A stretch of DNA of 64,000 bases from Siphonodentalium dalli (GCA_032622095.1 CP136067.1:178160556-178224555); one strand, 5' to 3'; shown: positions 20,549 through 33,887, counted from the first letter of the stretch. Numbers and translations: made by a program. The notes: a model not told the origin generated them from the letters alone.

Positions 20549-21041
20549 AGGCACGTGAGGCCTTAGTTGTCGAAAATATTCATATTTGTTCCAATCACCG
20601 TAAACATAAAACATTAAAGCGCATACAGTTTCGTTCATATATACCATGACCATCGCGTAAACAGCATGTTATCCTAAAGATTTACTATATTTTACCTAAG
20701 CAAGAGTCTGTTTGTGTTACAGAAGACAGCACAATGCTGCTGGCTAATCACACACAAATGGCATAAACGCTCTTTATTCGTTCCATATCAGGAATTCACC
20801 AACAAAGAACGCTCTTTATGTTTACCATCATAATATAAACAAACACCAGAAAAGTAACTTTTTACGCTTTTGTTTACATAACAATGGTCAAATATATGAC
20901 AATAACATACTGTTTATGCAATATTTCTTATTTGTATACGGACAAAGTCTATCTACTTTTTGTTGTTCTTTCTGTTTGTGGCGGTTTTTGACGGGTGGAC
21001 ATATTTTCACAGGATACCCACCGCCAAGGCCAACCGTACCT
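20549..21041. mobile_element. 493-bp TTAA MITE (family K), copy A
   Basis: Flanked by TTAA (20545-20548, 21042-21045). Left terminus AGGCACGTGAGGCCTTAG; right terminus, read inward, AGGTACGGTTGGCCTTGG. Its length equals copy D (45412-45904). TTAAAGG termini are characteristic of T2/Kolobok-type MITEs. Conserved inner motifs include GCTCTTTAT and TGTGGCGGTTTTTGACGG. Non-coding. Confidence 0.85.
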
Positions 21042-22404
21042 TTAATACAATGAACAACTTTCCAAAACTATGAAAAGAATTGTAAGTAAGTCTCCAAATA
21101 GCACAAATGATCGGCTCGAAATGACGTACATGTATGTGGTTCGGCGCTTTTTATGCAGTCGAGGCTGCAGACATTGCTTGATAAACCTGGGAAACGTTCG
21201 GGTAAACCGAATGGCGATATTTGCTGGTTCGTACGGGCGCTAACTGAGTGAATGTAGAGGGTGTGCGATTATTGAAACAAATGCGTCATCCGTGGCGGCT
21301 TTGCCGATAGGTATATGATGCATGTAAGTGCAATTTCAAGTGTTCCCTATCATCGTACACTCTTAGATATAACAATCCGTATAGGTACTTCAGAGTACCT
21401 ATATGTCTCTTAGTTTCAAAGCAATATGTATCGAGAAGCATTAGGTGCTATATAATGATGCAATACATACGAGCATTAGGTACTAGTCAATCTCGAAACC
21501 AAATGGTGACGATACAATTCCACGAGAACATGGCGGCGTCCGGCCACTTGAGGCGATTGAGTTGTTTACAATATATACAAATGGAGAAGACACAAACTAA
21601 TAGCAGGCTTACACATTTTATGTTGGAATCGCCCTCGGCTTACATGTTATAGCGTGTGCCCAATTAGGTACAGTGTACTCTGACAGGAGGTATTTAAGAA
21701 TACGGAAGTGACCGTTGTCGGAAATATATCAACATATTGTTTTGTGTGAAATTGGACCTAACTTGCTTCTTAATAACCTGGAATATTGTTAGCACTGTCT
21801 GGATTATGTTTGAATACCAAAGGGACAAGATGTTATAACCTCCGAAAATTAACTGGGGCTAATCATTGATATTTTCCTATGCAAGAGTGCAGCAATTTCC
21901 AGTGATCTGAGACAGACCAAATTCAAACAGCAACAGGCTGAGTCAGTGAGTGCAGTGGGATTACACTTGACATGCACGACATTGTTGTGAATTTCAAAAG
22001 ACAGAAACTTAAGTTTCAAAAAATTATAAACCGCCCAATTACGAGACATAGAACAATTGTAGAAATTAGTTGGATTTATATATTCACATATCAATCCTGA
22101 TTAATTCGCAAGTTTGTTGGCTACATCGTACAATTACCTGTACAAAGGACTATGGATCATATTCTTCAATTTTCACCGAAACGTGATTTGAGAACCATCA
22201 CATATCGCACAGTTACGGAGTCTGCTATTCTTATGATCGAAACGCCGGTGACGCTGTGATATTGTTGTGATATATTTATGGAATGACGGATAATCTCGGA
22301 GACACGGATCCAATTATGGGACGCACAGTATCACTGAATCCGCCACAAGCTTTTATTAGAAGTTGACTTTGTTCACTCTAACGTACTACTGTACAGCTAT
22401 GTAT

Positions 22405-22512
22405 AGGATAATGGCTGAAACCTGCACATTATTTCAGGGAATGGATCGATCGAGGCCGTAGGCCGAGATCGTTCCATTCGCTAAAATAATGTACAGTTTG
22501 AAGCTATTATCT
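22405..22512. repeat. Foldback, ~50-bp imperfect arms
   Basis: Arms GATAATGGCT / TGCACATTATTT / GGAATGGATCGAT and their complements surround GGCCGTAGGCC. A related sequence with ATCCATTATCCTATA lies near 23300-23355. Confidence 0.65.
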
Positions 22513-22799
22513 GACTTAAAACATGGCTGAGTCCATATGGTTGATGCATCACCTATTATCAGCATGGATTAACCCGAAATTGGATCAAGACACCTGAGTT
22601 GTACCATGTGTTCGGCCTTATCCACTCGCTCATTGGCTGCACGGATGGCGTGATATCTTGACCCATTGTCAACTTAATGGACAGGCAGTTCCACATTGCG
22701 TCCCGACCGTTGAATGAACACGGCGTACCGACAATGAGCTACTTCTGCGATAGATTTACGAATATCATGGAGAGTTTTGCCCTTACATTTCGGCATTTG

Positions 22800-23095
22800 T
22801 ATTCCATTATTTATGCGGCATATTTCCAATTTTGCGGATAATTATACAGTGAATGGCAGATTGGTGCGAACGCTATGCATAATCGGAGATGTGTCGATCT
22901 TGTAGTTTGAGATCGCGCGTAATACTGAAGATCGAAGGACGACATATATATTACTACATTAGTTTTGGTTTTACCGTGAGGGGTGCTGCAACATGCCACC
23001 CGGGAACGTAATTAGATTCGAGAAAATTCAATGCTTATTCGTGAAACGACATGCCTGGAATTTGAAGTTATACCCCCAAGCTCACATCAACCCGA
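22800..23095. repeat. Dispersed repeat, copy 1 (pair with 31645-31975)
   Basis: About 300 bp shared in the same orientation with 31645-31975. Landmarks: ATTACTACATTAGTTTT, GTGAGGGGTG, CAACATGCCACCCGGGA, ATTAGATTCGAGAAA. Edges not defined. Confidence 0.65.
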
Positions 23096-24559
23096 GTGAC
23101 GAGGCTCTATATATCGATATGTCCCTGTCTGTCATGTTCTAGCAATCAATCTGAGCGATGTTATACTCGAATAGCGTTGTCTATAGATAGCTCCGTGCAT
23201 ACATTATGGTATCATACATGGAAGTCATATAAAATGAAATCGCCCACAGTAAAATAACCGTTGATTAAATTGGATACTGAGCGTCCGTTATTAAAATAAT
23301 GGATCGTTGTTTGTAAAATAATGTACGATCTCGACAATAATCATCCATTATCCTATAAACTGGACTCGATTAACAAAGGAGTGACGTCATAGCCATGTTT
23401 AAGCTCTAATTAATCGTCCCATTTAAAAAGGTTGTAGGGCATTAAGGACACCGGCTATACCATACCGTCGTTCAACCACGGTGGTTGACATGTGGCAACC
23501 GCAGGTAATCTTTCTACGGTACTAGTAATAATATTTTGCGCCCACTGTACTCCGCATTAATTTTTCACATGGCCACCTTACACCCAGTCCAGCTGTTCGT
23601 GAGCGCAATGCACCGTGTTAGCTATACACAAAACAATATTTCAATTAACAATTTGTTTACGGTTTAATCAACATTCGAAGTTGGTCACTGCATGACCGAC
23701 ATTTGCAACTGCGTCATCAATGCAGCGTCAAGCCATGCCAGAAATATACACTATGTGGTGGTTATAATGCTGAAGGTACGAAAGTCGGCCATGGTAGGAT
23801 TGATAATGGTTAATAGCATCAACGCAGTCGAGTAACGCGGTAATATCGGTGGTCAACGTCGTTAAGTGGGGGGGGGGGGTCACTTAGAGCTTAGCTGTAT
23901 ACATACATGTACATGTAGGCCATCACGATGTCCAGATGCATCATGTTCTTATCAAAACACGTGTGGCTATCATTCTGAACGATTCGGCCATTTCCGCTTT
24001 GCTAGGAAATAACCTCTTCCATAATTGGAAACCATATTCGCGAAATTCTACATTACATGGCTCCGGTGATCATGCAATGACATTGACTCGATGAGACGAG
24101 GACACATGGCTGCGATGGAGAATAATTTATTCACTGTAGCTGTACCAAACTGGATTATGTATTAAATACATTAAACTCTCTTTGTGTGAGCTTTGTTTGT
24201 TTGTTCATACACCGATACAGCACAGTGTAAGTGTATGATAAGCAAAACACTCAACACCGTGGCGATTTTTTTTGGGAGAGTGATTCCGGTGACCCATTCA
24301 ACGCCAAAATCTTGTGGCGAGGACTAGTGAGCGCTATAACAGTAATTTGCAAACAACTTGGTGCCAGTTTTAATTAACCAAAGTTCGTTAGTGTGGTCTC
24401 CCCATTGTTGAGTATGTTGCTTATTGCACGCTATTTACATGTACACAACAATTATATACTATTTACGCGATATTTATTATGGTATAAAGAATTAAAGGTC
24501 TGAGTGAACCACAGATTAACTATAATATTCTGATCGGGTTAAAACTCTAAATTTCTTGA

Positions 24560-25510
24560 CTATTGAAATTATGTTTGTTTGAATATTTGCTTATGCTTAA
24601 TTTGAATATTCTCAGTTTGCGATTTAACGTAAAGATGCTTGAGATTTATTGGGAAGGTTTGCGAGTTATCGTAAAGATGTTTGTGATTTATTGCAAAGTT
24701 GTTTTTGTGATTTATCGCAAAGGTTTGCTCCCTTTATCCCATATGCATGCTTACTGTGAAAGACCGATCGGTCTATTTTAGCCTGACCCGACAATTATAG
24801 ATTGATAGGTTGTTCACTCAGACCTGTTTAAGATGTCTGATTTATAATGTTTACTTTAATTACACACAAATTAAGAATTTACGACGATTATTTCAGACAA
24901 TAAGACAAATTTTACTCCACGTGCAGGCAACAGGTCAGGGAAATGCTGACCCAGATCTATTTAAGATGTCTGATTTTTAATGTTTGTGCAGAAGCCCATT
25001 AGCGCCAAAAAACCTTTGCGACAAATATCAAACATCTTTGCGATAAATCGCAAAGTATAGTCACCCAGTACGCAGTCTGAGAGTTATCGTAAAGATGTTT
25101 GAGATTATCGTAAAGGTTTGCTCCTCTTATCCCACATGCATGCTGGCTGTGAAAGACCGATCGGTCTATTTGAGCCCGACCGTGCTATTATAGATCGATT
25201 GGTGGTTTACACAGACCTGTTGAAGATGTCTGATTTATATTTATACGGTTCAAGCCCATTAGTGCCAACGCATGAAAATATATCTGCGATAAATCACAAA
25301 CCATTGCGATTAATCGCAAACCTTTGTGATCAATCGAAAACCTTTGCACTGAATCGCATATAATTATTGCAAGATAGTTTGCGATTCGCAAAGATTTGCG
25401 ATTTATCGCAAGGTAGTTTTTTATTTATCGGGTTATTTATAGATCGATTGGTGTTTCACCCAGACCTGTTTAAGATGTTTTATTTATAATGTTTGCTTTA
25501 ATATTATTGC
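24560..25510. repeat. ~394-bp repeat units rich in TTTGCGATAAATCGCAAA palindromes
   Basis: Two full units and a partial third. Each carries several TTTGCGATTTATCGCAAA-like palindromes, then GAAAGACCGATCGGTCTATTT (24763, 25158), then CAGACCTGTTTAAGATG. The palindromes cluster at 24616-24735 and 25010-25425. No coding signal. Confidence 0.75.
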
Positions 25511-25804
25511 ACACAATATTAGACTAATTTAGACATTAAGACATTTTACTCTACATGCAGGGAACAGTTAAGTACGAAAACACGATCAAGGTTCTATACT
25601 AATAAAAGAAATATAATTCGGATTATTTCATTTTGCACTATGCCAGGGAGTCCATGTAATTGTTAACATGATCTCGAAGAACCTCGTCGTGGCTTTGTAC
25701 TTAATTCGATGTTTAAACGCCGTAACATCATTTGGAACCTAACAAGCCACCTTGTTAAATTTGCCGTCGGCCATTTTTCGTAATTACGAGTGCTCGGTAT
25801 CTGG

Positions 25805-26216
25805 GCAGATTCTCCACATAGTACCTATATATTTGGTTCTCTGGAGTACCAAATTGCTAGGTACTATGCATAGTACCTAAATATTTGGTACAATAGAGAA
25901 TTTGGTATTCCACACGGGACAAGTTCAGTACCTACGTAGGTACTCTGGAGTACCTATTGTTTTAAGAGTGTGTATAATGCCAGGATAGGTACTCCACATA
26001 ACCTAAATATAGGCACTCTTGAGAACCTAAATATTGGTACTACACAGAACCTATATACAGGTACTCCAGAGAACCTATATATAGATAATATAGAGTACCT
26101 GAATATTTGGTAGGTACTCTAGAGTACCAACAAATTATGTACTCCCCTGGTACAAAGCTCAGAACCTACGTAGGTACTCCAGAGTACCTATTGTTTTAAG
26201 AGTGTATTGTCAATGC
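25805..26216. repeat. GGTACT/AGTACC palindrome array, second locus
   Basis: Two tandem units of about 237 bp, each ending in ACGTAGGTACTC, a palindrome and TATTGTTTTAAGAGTGT. Related to the array at 5868-6127 and to a short copy at 21358-21410. Confidence 0.7.
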
Positions 26217-26820
26217 TATACTCTTAAAGGGTTGTTTTCCGATTTCAGAACTCCACAAAATCAAAAAACTTCTGTTGTAAGCGTTGTTTGTATATACGTG
26301 TGCTTGTTCGCGTTATTTGAGGGCGTTTTTTCCAATAACCATTCTATAACGACATACTTGTGGTCCGCCTGGTAACTATGTACAGTGTGATTGCATGCTC
26401 ATCTCAACGAATAATCTAGCAACTGAACGACAAGAAACGACCCATCAGACCCGGGTTGTCTAGACCGTCAATGTTTGGTTAAATCCAGTTTAAGGCGCCA
26501 CATTCGTGAATTTTCAAAAAAATATCAATTTAGAACTATCAATTTGAAGGTACAAAATATTTTCCCTGATAACCAATGTATGTTATAGAAATTTATTACA
26601 CTCCTATGCGCGATTTCCATTGAAAACGCTGTTAATTAAAATTGGTAATGTCACTAGTGAATTATGTCATTTCCCGTGACGTCATTGACGTTACGTCGCT
26701 TACTGATCTAGACTGAATTTTCTATGGTTGATCTTTATCCATATCGGGACTTTTAAGCATTCATTCTGTGTGTTTTAATCATATTTGGCGAACCAAATTG
26801 ATGCAGAAGTGTAATAAATA

Positions 26821-26979
26821 GAGTAATCAATTAGTTCCGAGAATTACGTTCAATAATTCACTCGAGGCGAGAGACGTTTGTGTAAGAAACTCGTGCGCTA
26901 ACGCGCACTCGTTTCTTACCGACGTCTCTCACCTCTCGTGAATTATTTAACGTAATTCTCGGAACCAATTGATTACTCT
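26821..26979. repeat. 159-bp near-perfect foldback
   Basis: Arms of about 77 bp (GAGTAATCAATTAGTTCCGAG and onward, including AAGAAACTCGTGCGC) meet at a 4-bp loop TAAC. It lies in a larger interval starting TTAAAGGGTTGTTTTCC (26223) that may be a TTAA MITE, but the right end is not convincing. Confidence 0.75.
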
Positions 26980-27763
26980 CTATATAACAACAACTCTTTA
27001 CCCTCGCAATATGAGAGATATTTTTGAATTATCAGAAAGCCGTTTAAAAAGAAAAGACACATTTGTTCATTTAGGTCGATAGACAGTTTAACAGGAAATA
27101 TTTTCAAAGAACACACTGGGTTATTATATCTAGACTATGAACACAACTAGGGTATGCGCTCAGTCTAGTGAGTCTACCATCTGAAATCATGACTGTCTGC
27201 AAGAAAGCAAATAAAACATTTATCATTTCATATTTCATACCCGATGAAAACATAGTCCTGAAAATAGCTGAATTTTCGTGTCATACCTGTTGATCAATGC
27301 AAATTTCGGCTGAGTTATGGGTCATGTGTTCATAACCAAGTTAAAGCTGACCACGATATTTATCCCTACTTGAGTGGAACACAATGCATATCGACATTTG
27401 TTTTCATTGGGCCGGAATATTTGTGACATCTTTATACTTCATATGACCACAAGTATATCATCTGCGTTCACATTGGCTGGAACATTATTTTGGCCAAAGT
27501 ATTGGCCAGCCAAAGTATTGGCCATTTCTGATTTCTTGATTTGCCATTTTTTAGGAAACTTAGCGAGAAAACCAAAAACAAATAAAATACAAGGATGCAT
27601 ATAAAAACATTACTGATACATTTCGAGTTTGACAAAAGTTATAAAGGAAATGTGCACAGTAACGTATGTCAACATAAATGCGCACTGATTTACATGCATT
27701 GTCTTGTTGTGAAACAACAAAGCAGTAACGTATTGTTACTTTATTATGATTTCATTGAAACAG

Positions 27764-27949
27764 ATATGGAGGTGGATTCTCGCTATACATTCAACTGTGA
27801 GTGGAATATCCTCTATCGAATTGGTACGGATGACGGAGGAACTTGGATGGATCATCAGGAAATCTGCCGGTCCGAAGGTGGTCACCTCATCACGCTCACG
27901 ACACGGGAAATGTATGATTGGCTTCAGATTGTCATCGCGTCATCACCAG
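27764..27949 (+). CDS. Apple/PAN-C-type lectin gene, exon 2 (N-terminal half of the lectin domain)
   Basis: The acceptor (T-rich, AACAG) ends at 27763 and the exon is 186 nt, phase 1 at both ends. It closes at CCAG|GTCAGT. It encodes YTFNCEWNILYRI followed by TWMDHQEICRSEGGHLITL and EMYDWLQIVIAS. That is strand 1, helix 1 with the conserved W...C...GG.L pattern, and helix 2 of a C-type lectin-like domain. The GT donor falls between helix 2 and the long loop region. The reading frame is open upstream of the acceptor too, but that extension has no lectin features. Confidence 0.8.
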
Positions 27950-28622
27950 GTCAGTCATCAGTCACCATAAAGGGACGCGGTCCGGTTTGACGCCAATTTT
28001 ATACAATTTCCTAAGCTAATTTTAAGCTTACCATTCAAAACAATAACTGAAATCAAAATGATTCGTATGCTACAGGCATGGCCAAAATCCACAAATCATT
28101 CACGAGTATGATACATTGAAAACGATAATAAAAGTGACATAACGGTCTTATCACCTGCCGCCTTTGGGCGATAGAAGCATGGTCCATGACACAACTTCAA
28201 ATTAATTATTATTAAAATTCGTTATTTGGAAAGTCGATAACTGGCCATCAAAGGCTCATATTTTTGGGTTAATGTGTACGATCAAATTATTCTCTAATAT
28301 TGAAAACGTGCAAATTATGTTTTATGGCGTCACATCTGACAGGACTTCCTTACAAAGCTTATCGAAAGTTGTAACTGGTTCTAGCGTATACGACTCTTTC
28401 TATGCCGTTTTAAATGAGCGCGAAAGTGTTGTTATTGTGTTAAGCATGTAATTTTATACTTACTGTGAGAATCTGTGAGATTCCAGATCATATCTCATTG
28501 CTATGCGCATTGTTCTTGTTGATGACGAAACAGCTTACATGTACATGTATTGTCAGGCGGAATCCAATCTCATTAAAATCGACCGAAAATTACAAACACA
28601 GCTTCGTGATTTGTTTTATTAA

Positions 28623-28787
28623 AAGGGGGCTTTACACTAAATCTGGTCATTTATGGGACCATCTCCTTATATACTCATAATAATATATGCAACAAATGAA
28701 TGAATTTGAGCCATGGATTAGTGCAAAATGCACTCATGTGCTCCGTGAACGATGCAAACAACATGTTAATTATAATGGAGTTTATGA
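28623..28787. mobile_element. Half-copy of the 6612-6941 foldback MITE
   Basis: Begins after TTAA (28619-28622) with AAGGGGGCTTTACACTAAATC and follows the left half of the 6.6-kb element (GGACCATCTCC, AATGAATTTGAGCCATGG). It stops at about the hairpin centre and the other arm is missing. It is followed directly by the dispersed repeat at 28797. Confidence 0.75.
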
Positions 28788-28796
28788 CTCGAGTCA

Positions 28797-29020
28797 TGTC
28801 TCCTAGATTATGCATAACAAACTACCAAGGAAACCTCTATTAGAGAAATAGTTCGCTTCTTGCAATCTCCCACGTTAACAAACATCTTCATGGTACTTAT
28901 GCACCCCACATAATATATGTTGTAGTCAGTAGAGGTGTCCTGTTAATTTGCATACCAGGGGGTACAATATATCTATCACATTGACGCGCTCACGCTCCAG
29001 TAATAGAGTTACTGTTCTTA
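28797..29020. repeat. Dispersed repeat, copy 2 (pair with 14170-14400)
   Basis: Same order of landmarks as copy 1, ending AATAGAGTTACTGTTCTT. Confidence 0.65.
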
Positions 29021-31188
29021 TGGAAGCAGCCAGGGACCATAAAAACGTTTTTAAACGGCTCATTTATCGATGTTTGGTCGATCCTGCATAGAAAGGGGAA
29101 GCATCTTAACGAATTCAAACATGAGTTCAGCGTATTCGGAAAGGGGTACAATCAAACAACGCAATACAAGTTTCAGTGTGCTTCTCATGTGAAACTAGCG
29201 CTTTGCTACTTTTAAATCTGCTGGATCGAAGATGCACATGACATCAGTACATGAGTCGAAAAATGACATTTCGTGCGAAACATGCAGCAGGTCTGTTAGT
29301 AGTATAAACAATTATTTTGGCGGAACACACACAAGGAATACACATGGAATCGAGTTTCATATGCGATCGATGCAGTAAACAATATAAATCGAGCCTCAAT
29401 TGTGCACAAGAACGTTTCCAAACATTGACAGAGTGTCCCGCATGCATAATTGTATATGTAACTATGTATGCTATAGCGCATGCGTGTCATGCGATACACT
29501 GTTTTGTTTATTTACAATGAATTCATTTCCGTTGTGCCATGATACCAGTCCATCCTAATTGGGGGAAGTTCAGTGGTTCTACTTCCAAGCTTCCAAGCAT
29601 GATAGTAGATGTTTGGAATATTGCAGATAAAGCTACTTTTTTGTATTTTTGCTTAAGATGTAAGTTATTCTGGGCTCCAGGATAATATTTATGAAAATTA
29701 TTTTACTTCTTATTAGGAGTATAGTGTTTAAAATGCTTTTTGAAACTAGAAGTGCAACATGTCTTGGTATATTGAATTGTTTTCGATCCATTTATTTCAT
29801 TAAATTTTATATTTAGAGGAACAACAATATCTTGTTCACTATTTCCCAATAAGAAAATAACATATTTATATATAAGACTATTTTATATGTTACATTTGGT
29901 TTGCATCATTTTTCAACAGAAAAAAGGCCAAAATTTAATAAATCGGATGTTTGTCGTCGTTGTAATTGGAATACTAAATACAAACTAAACCACATGGCCA
30001 AAACAATGAGGACCATTTTCTGGAAATACAATTCAAACTTGTTCCAAGACTGCCATATTCTGCTTTTGTTACAGCAATCTCCAACAACATATGTTCTTAC
30101 TCTGCATGATGGCCGTGACTTTGCGAACTGATTCCCTATTCTGTATTCGAAATAAATTCGAGAATTGTTCGTTTCGCTTAATTTGACCTCATACCAGGTG
30201 TCGTTTCGATAGGATAACTTGAATTGGAGTTAAGTGCAGACAAGGAATCGGACGCCCCCATGAACGTCATACGGACGGACGGACGGACGGACGCAGATAA
30301 TTACAACAGTCTTCCGACCATTTTGGGGGACAATAAATAAACATGAAAGTGAGGTGTGTATCACTAATACATGTGTTTTTGCATTTTCTCGAGCTCTCCT
30401 ATGCAAGACAATTTTTATTTAAAACTAAACATCCACCTGTTCTTTTCATCAATATATAATGCAGATGTTGAAGATGTGCTCTGGCTAAATACTTGTATAT
30501 AACACCAAGACATCCTTCTTCGCATCACAATTTATTTTGCGTCTATAAAACCACTGTTTGCACGTGGTTACTAACCAGATGTTCTGTTGTATGAAGTCAT
30601 AATGGGTCAAAACTAAGATTGACCTCGAACATTAGTTAATGGGATGTATGTAATCAATAATGATCATTGTAATGTTTGGCGTTTCGGGGAAACATGTTTC
30701 ATAGCCATCGTCATATGGGATAGCCGGTGTTAAATTTCACAGAGGACTCAAATGAGCTGGAAATCAACAGAATGACAAAATCGTCACCATAATGATGTCT
30801 AAAGACATGACTATCATTTTAAGACGATTATTTGCCTACAATTGGCAGATATTGTTTTCGGCTTGCAATATGCCGACAGTAACAAAACATGCGAACTGCA
30901 ATTTGCACGTGATGTTGCAATTCGCCGTACACCAAATAGTTAAGTCTTTCTGCAATAATTTTAACAAACAGCTGAAAAACTCATGATTGGTGCCATATAC
31001 GTCATTGTGGACGGGACGTACGTCAAGTGTTTAGCAAAATTTGTACATACAGACCTTTAAATTATAAGTTTTCGGTTTTGATCAGACCGTGTTGCTGACG
31101 ATCCTTGGAATTTAACATAATAATCGTGATTTATCAGGACGTAATTTATGTCCATAATGTATAGATAGTAGATTTTAGAAGTAAATTA

Positions 31189-31577
31189 GAGACCTTTCGC
31201 AAAATCACGATTACGATTACGGATATGGACAATATAGCCTGCCATTATGAGGCCAAAAGTTCTATATTTACGTACGGGGCTTCTCATGTGAGACGAAATA
31301 TACCCCACGCAGTTACATTATGTGCAGATGTGTCAAATATATGTGCCATCGGTCCTGCTTGGGGTCTAACATTATCCGTGTGCTGTATTACATGCGGATA
31401 AGAACATGGGATCGGAAAGAGACACCCATTACTTTTTCCATCAAATATATGTATAACTGAATATAGTGGGGCATGTGCCGTCTCGCCAATTAACCATATT
31501 ATGTAATTTGTGGTGGTGTCCATCTTACTAGGATATCTCATATCCGTAATCATAAACGTTATTTTGTGAAAGGTCTC
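31189..31577. mobile_element. 389-bp MITE with ~40-bp inverted ends and TA target
   Basis: Termini GAGACCTTTCGCAAAATCAC and, read inward from the right, GAGACCTTTCACAAAATAAC, continuing through GATTACGGATATG. Flanked by TA on both sides (31187-31188, 31578-31579). This resembles Tc1/mariner-type targeting. No transposase inside. Confidence 0.75.
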
Positions 31578-31644
31578 TAGTATACTCACCAATTAGTATT
31601 CAGATGGACTTGATCTTCATGTTGGGTCCTGGTTTTTAACAATC

Positions 31645-31975
31645 ATGAATACTTTGTGAAAAATCTCGGCATATTGTGTAAATAAATGGAATTTTCCAGC
31701 ACAATTTCCGGCGTCGGATTTACACGTTATGAATGCCTGATTGGTGTGCGCGGTATACCTACTCGGAGATTTGGCGATATTGTAGATTTTGATCGTTATA
31801 CTGAAGATCAAATGACTGCATTTACATGTAAATTACTACATTAGTTTTTGTTTTGTCGTGAGGGGTGTTACAACATGCCACCCGGGACGAAATTAGATTC
31901 GAGAAATGTTAATAGTTGAAAATTAAATGCCTATACGCGAAACAACATGCCTGACATTCGAAGTTTGACACACCT
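31645..31975. repeat. Dispersed repeat, copy 2 (pair with 22800-23095)
   Basis: Shares CATGCCACCCGGGA, ATTAGATTCGAGAAA and flanking sequence with copy 1. It runs directly into a CAAGCC foldback fragment. Confidence 0.65.
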
Positions 31976-31978
31976 CCA

Positions 31979-32051
31979 CCAAGCCTTGAAATAGGGTGTC
32001 TGTCATAGTGGGCTAGCATCACCAAATTCACCCTCTGTGGACCTCATTCTG
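31979..32051. mobile_element. Deleted copy of the CAAGCC foldback MITE
   Basis: CAAGCCTTGAAATAGGGTG on the left and CACCCTCTGTGGACCTCATT on the right are joined after loss of most of one arm. Confidence 0.6.
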
Positions 32052-32068
32052 CTTACACCCCATATCCA

Positions 32069-32230
32069 CTGAAAAGGTGTGGTTTATTATATACTTTTGT
32101 TACTTGCCTATGGCCCCCAATGAATGTCAATACATCAAACATTTCAAGCTGATATCACTGACTAGTGGGATATTACTTATATCTCACTGCTAAAACCTTA
32201 TAATTCATGGGCAAGTATATAATAAACCAA
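32069..32230. repeat. Short inverted-end element
   Basis: TGGTTTATTATATAC at 32069 and its complement GTATATAATAAACCA near 32213-32228 bound about 160 bp of unique sequence. Confidence 0.5.
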
Positions 32231-32257
32231 TATGTACTATAACAGTGACAAGGTTCA

Positions 32258-32885
32258 CAAGTCCGATTTTGGGGGAAACACACCATCTATCATATTCCTC
32301 ATAGATTCTCAAAATATTTCTTCTCAGTCACAATATATTTCATTGTGTCTTATTGGCAATGAAATTTTTCTTTTGATATATAACTCGATAAAGGTATCAA
32401 ATGAAGGGAAGTCGAGATATCGTATCGAAAACTAGCAAAACCTACCGACGATAAGTGGTCGTCAGTTTCTCTGTCCGACAAGTAGTGATTATACACGGAT
32501 AGGATACCAATTCAATTATTACGACCACAATTGCCGAACTTGCGAATTCCCCGTGCGATATGTGGACTTTGCTGAAATGGACTTCGTGATGTTATATATC
32601 AAACGAACGAAAATTTTATGCCCTATGACATACACTGGGGCATATTTTGGCTGAGTTTACTATTTTTTAGACCCGTTTTACTCCCAATTTTCCAGTAGAT
32701 ATTGCAAGGTTTCGGTTCGATGTCTCGACTTCCCTTCGTTTGGTATTATGGAAAAATAAAGGACATTTCGCGGGCAATAAGATGCACTGAAATATTTTGT
32801 GACTGAGTTGAACGATATTGAGAATCTATGTGCAATATGTTAGATGGTGTGTATGTCCCAAATCGGACTTGTATATATTTGTATA
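32258..32885. mobile_element. Large foldback element, ~190-bp arms
   Basis: The left arm contains ACAAGTCCGATTTTGGG, ACACACCATCTA, CTCAGTCACAA and GAAGGGAAGTCGAGA. The right arm holds the same blocks in reverse-complement order, and a spacer of about 240 bp separates them. Foldback organisation is clear. Target duplication not identified. Confidence 0.7.
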
Positions 32886-33499
32886 TCTGCCATTTGTTCC
32901 CCAAGGGCCTGTGCTATACACTGGATTCGATGAACAACTCACCACAGCCATGGGCTCATTGTGGACTCGACCATCTAGCTTCCGAATGTACAGTCACTCG
33001 TCCAATAACCCTGACGGAAATCGGAATGATAATTGATTAATGTTGATAACGAAGACCACAAACTGACTTCGTATAAATAATTAACTATTAGCGGGTTTGT
33101 GATACCCGTCCGTTGGGGACGGTGAACTTCGTCACGATCACTTGCGTACTTTCAATACGATAGGGATCTGAAATGGGTGGGTGTGTCCCATTAATTTTTC
33201 ACTAATGTTTTCGCACCCGAAAGTACATGTATTCAGCTATGATTAACCTATTTATTGCAAGATATTATCGGTTAATCTCATTGATAAAGTTGTCATAATG
33301 TGCCAATTCGCGGATTACTATAAAACAATTGATTTTTGTTAAGCCGTTAAGGATAGTTCTCGATAACATTAATCGGGATCCGTCACTCTTCCGGGGAAAC
33401 ACAGATTCGCGCGGACAGCATTTCATTTCGTGTTTGGAACGGCGCCAGTATTGTTAATCGACAAATGAAAATGTTGAAAATTAAGCTTATCTCCAGCTG

Positions 33500-33887
33500 T
33501 GTTTGTTTCCAAGATATAATTGTTGATCGCAAAGAAACACTCCGGTATGGTGATCAAATACAAATGGAGAATAATCTTGTTCAAAGTATTATTTTTTTTA
33601 CAAATAGTATATTCAAATTCACTATACACACATCGTCATTCTTATATAGAAAGTATAGACTCTCGATGGCGAAATCGTTTTCGCTAGTTTATCGCCGATA
33701 GATACGTCCCAAATCGAGTAGTAAATATTTACAATTGAGCGTAGTTCTGACGATGTTTTCTATGCAGTGGTACGATCGATTTGCATACATTTGTCGGCGA
33801 TGTTAGTGTAATGTTACATTCCTCCAGTTAACATAGCGCCTGGGTACTTATCAGTTTCACGCACCCGAACAAGTACATAATATGTCT
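33500..33887 (-). repeat. AGACATA repeat family, inverted copy
   Basis: Read on the minus strand it begins AGACATATTATGTACTTGTTCGGGTGCGTGAAACTGATAAG-like sequence (in pieces) immediately after TTGA (33891-33888), which is shared with the neighbouring MITE. It is homologous to 35175-35560, 50226-50600 and 59304-59590. The far end is not defined. Confidence 0.6.

Larger units (their letters stand above)
19285..27763 (+). other. Intron 1 of the Apple-lectin gene
   Basis: About 8.5 kb between the GTAACT donor and the acceptor ending ...AACAG at 27763. It is largely repeats, listed separately. The stretches 21.05-22.40, 23.10-24.55 and 26.98-27.76 kb show nothing coding that I recognise. Confidence 0.55.

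Noticed and set aside
26223-26999. Full TTAA MITE beginning TTAAAGGGTTGTTTTCC
   Set aside because: Only the left end is convincing; the right side matches weakly and lacks a TTAA.
29901-30131. Candidate extra lectin-gene exon after an AACAG acceptor-like site
   Set aside because: The translation has no Apple or lectin pattern and no donor closes it in phase 1.
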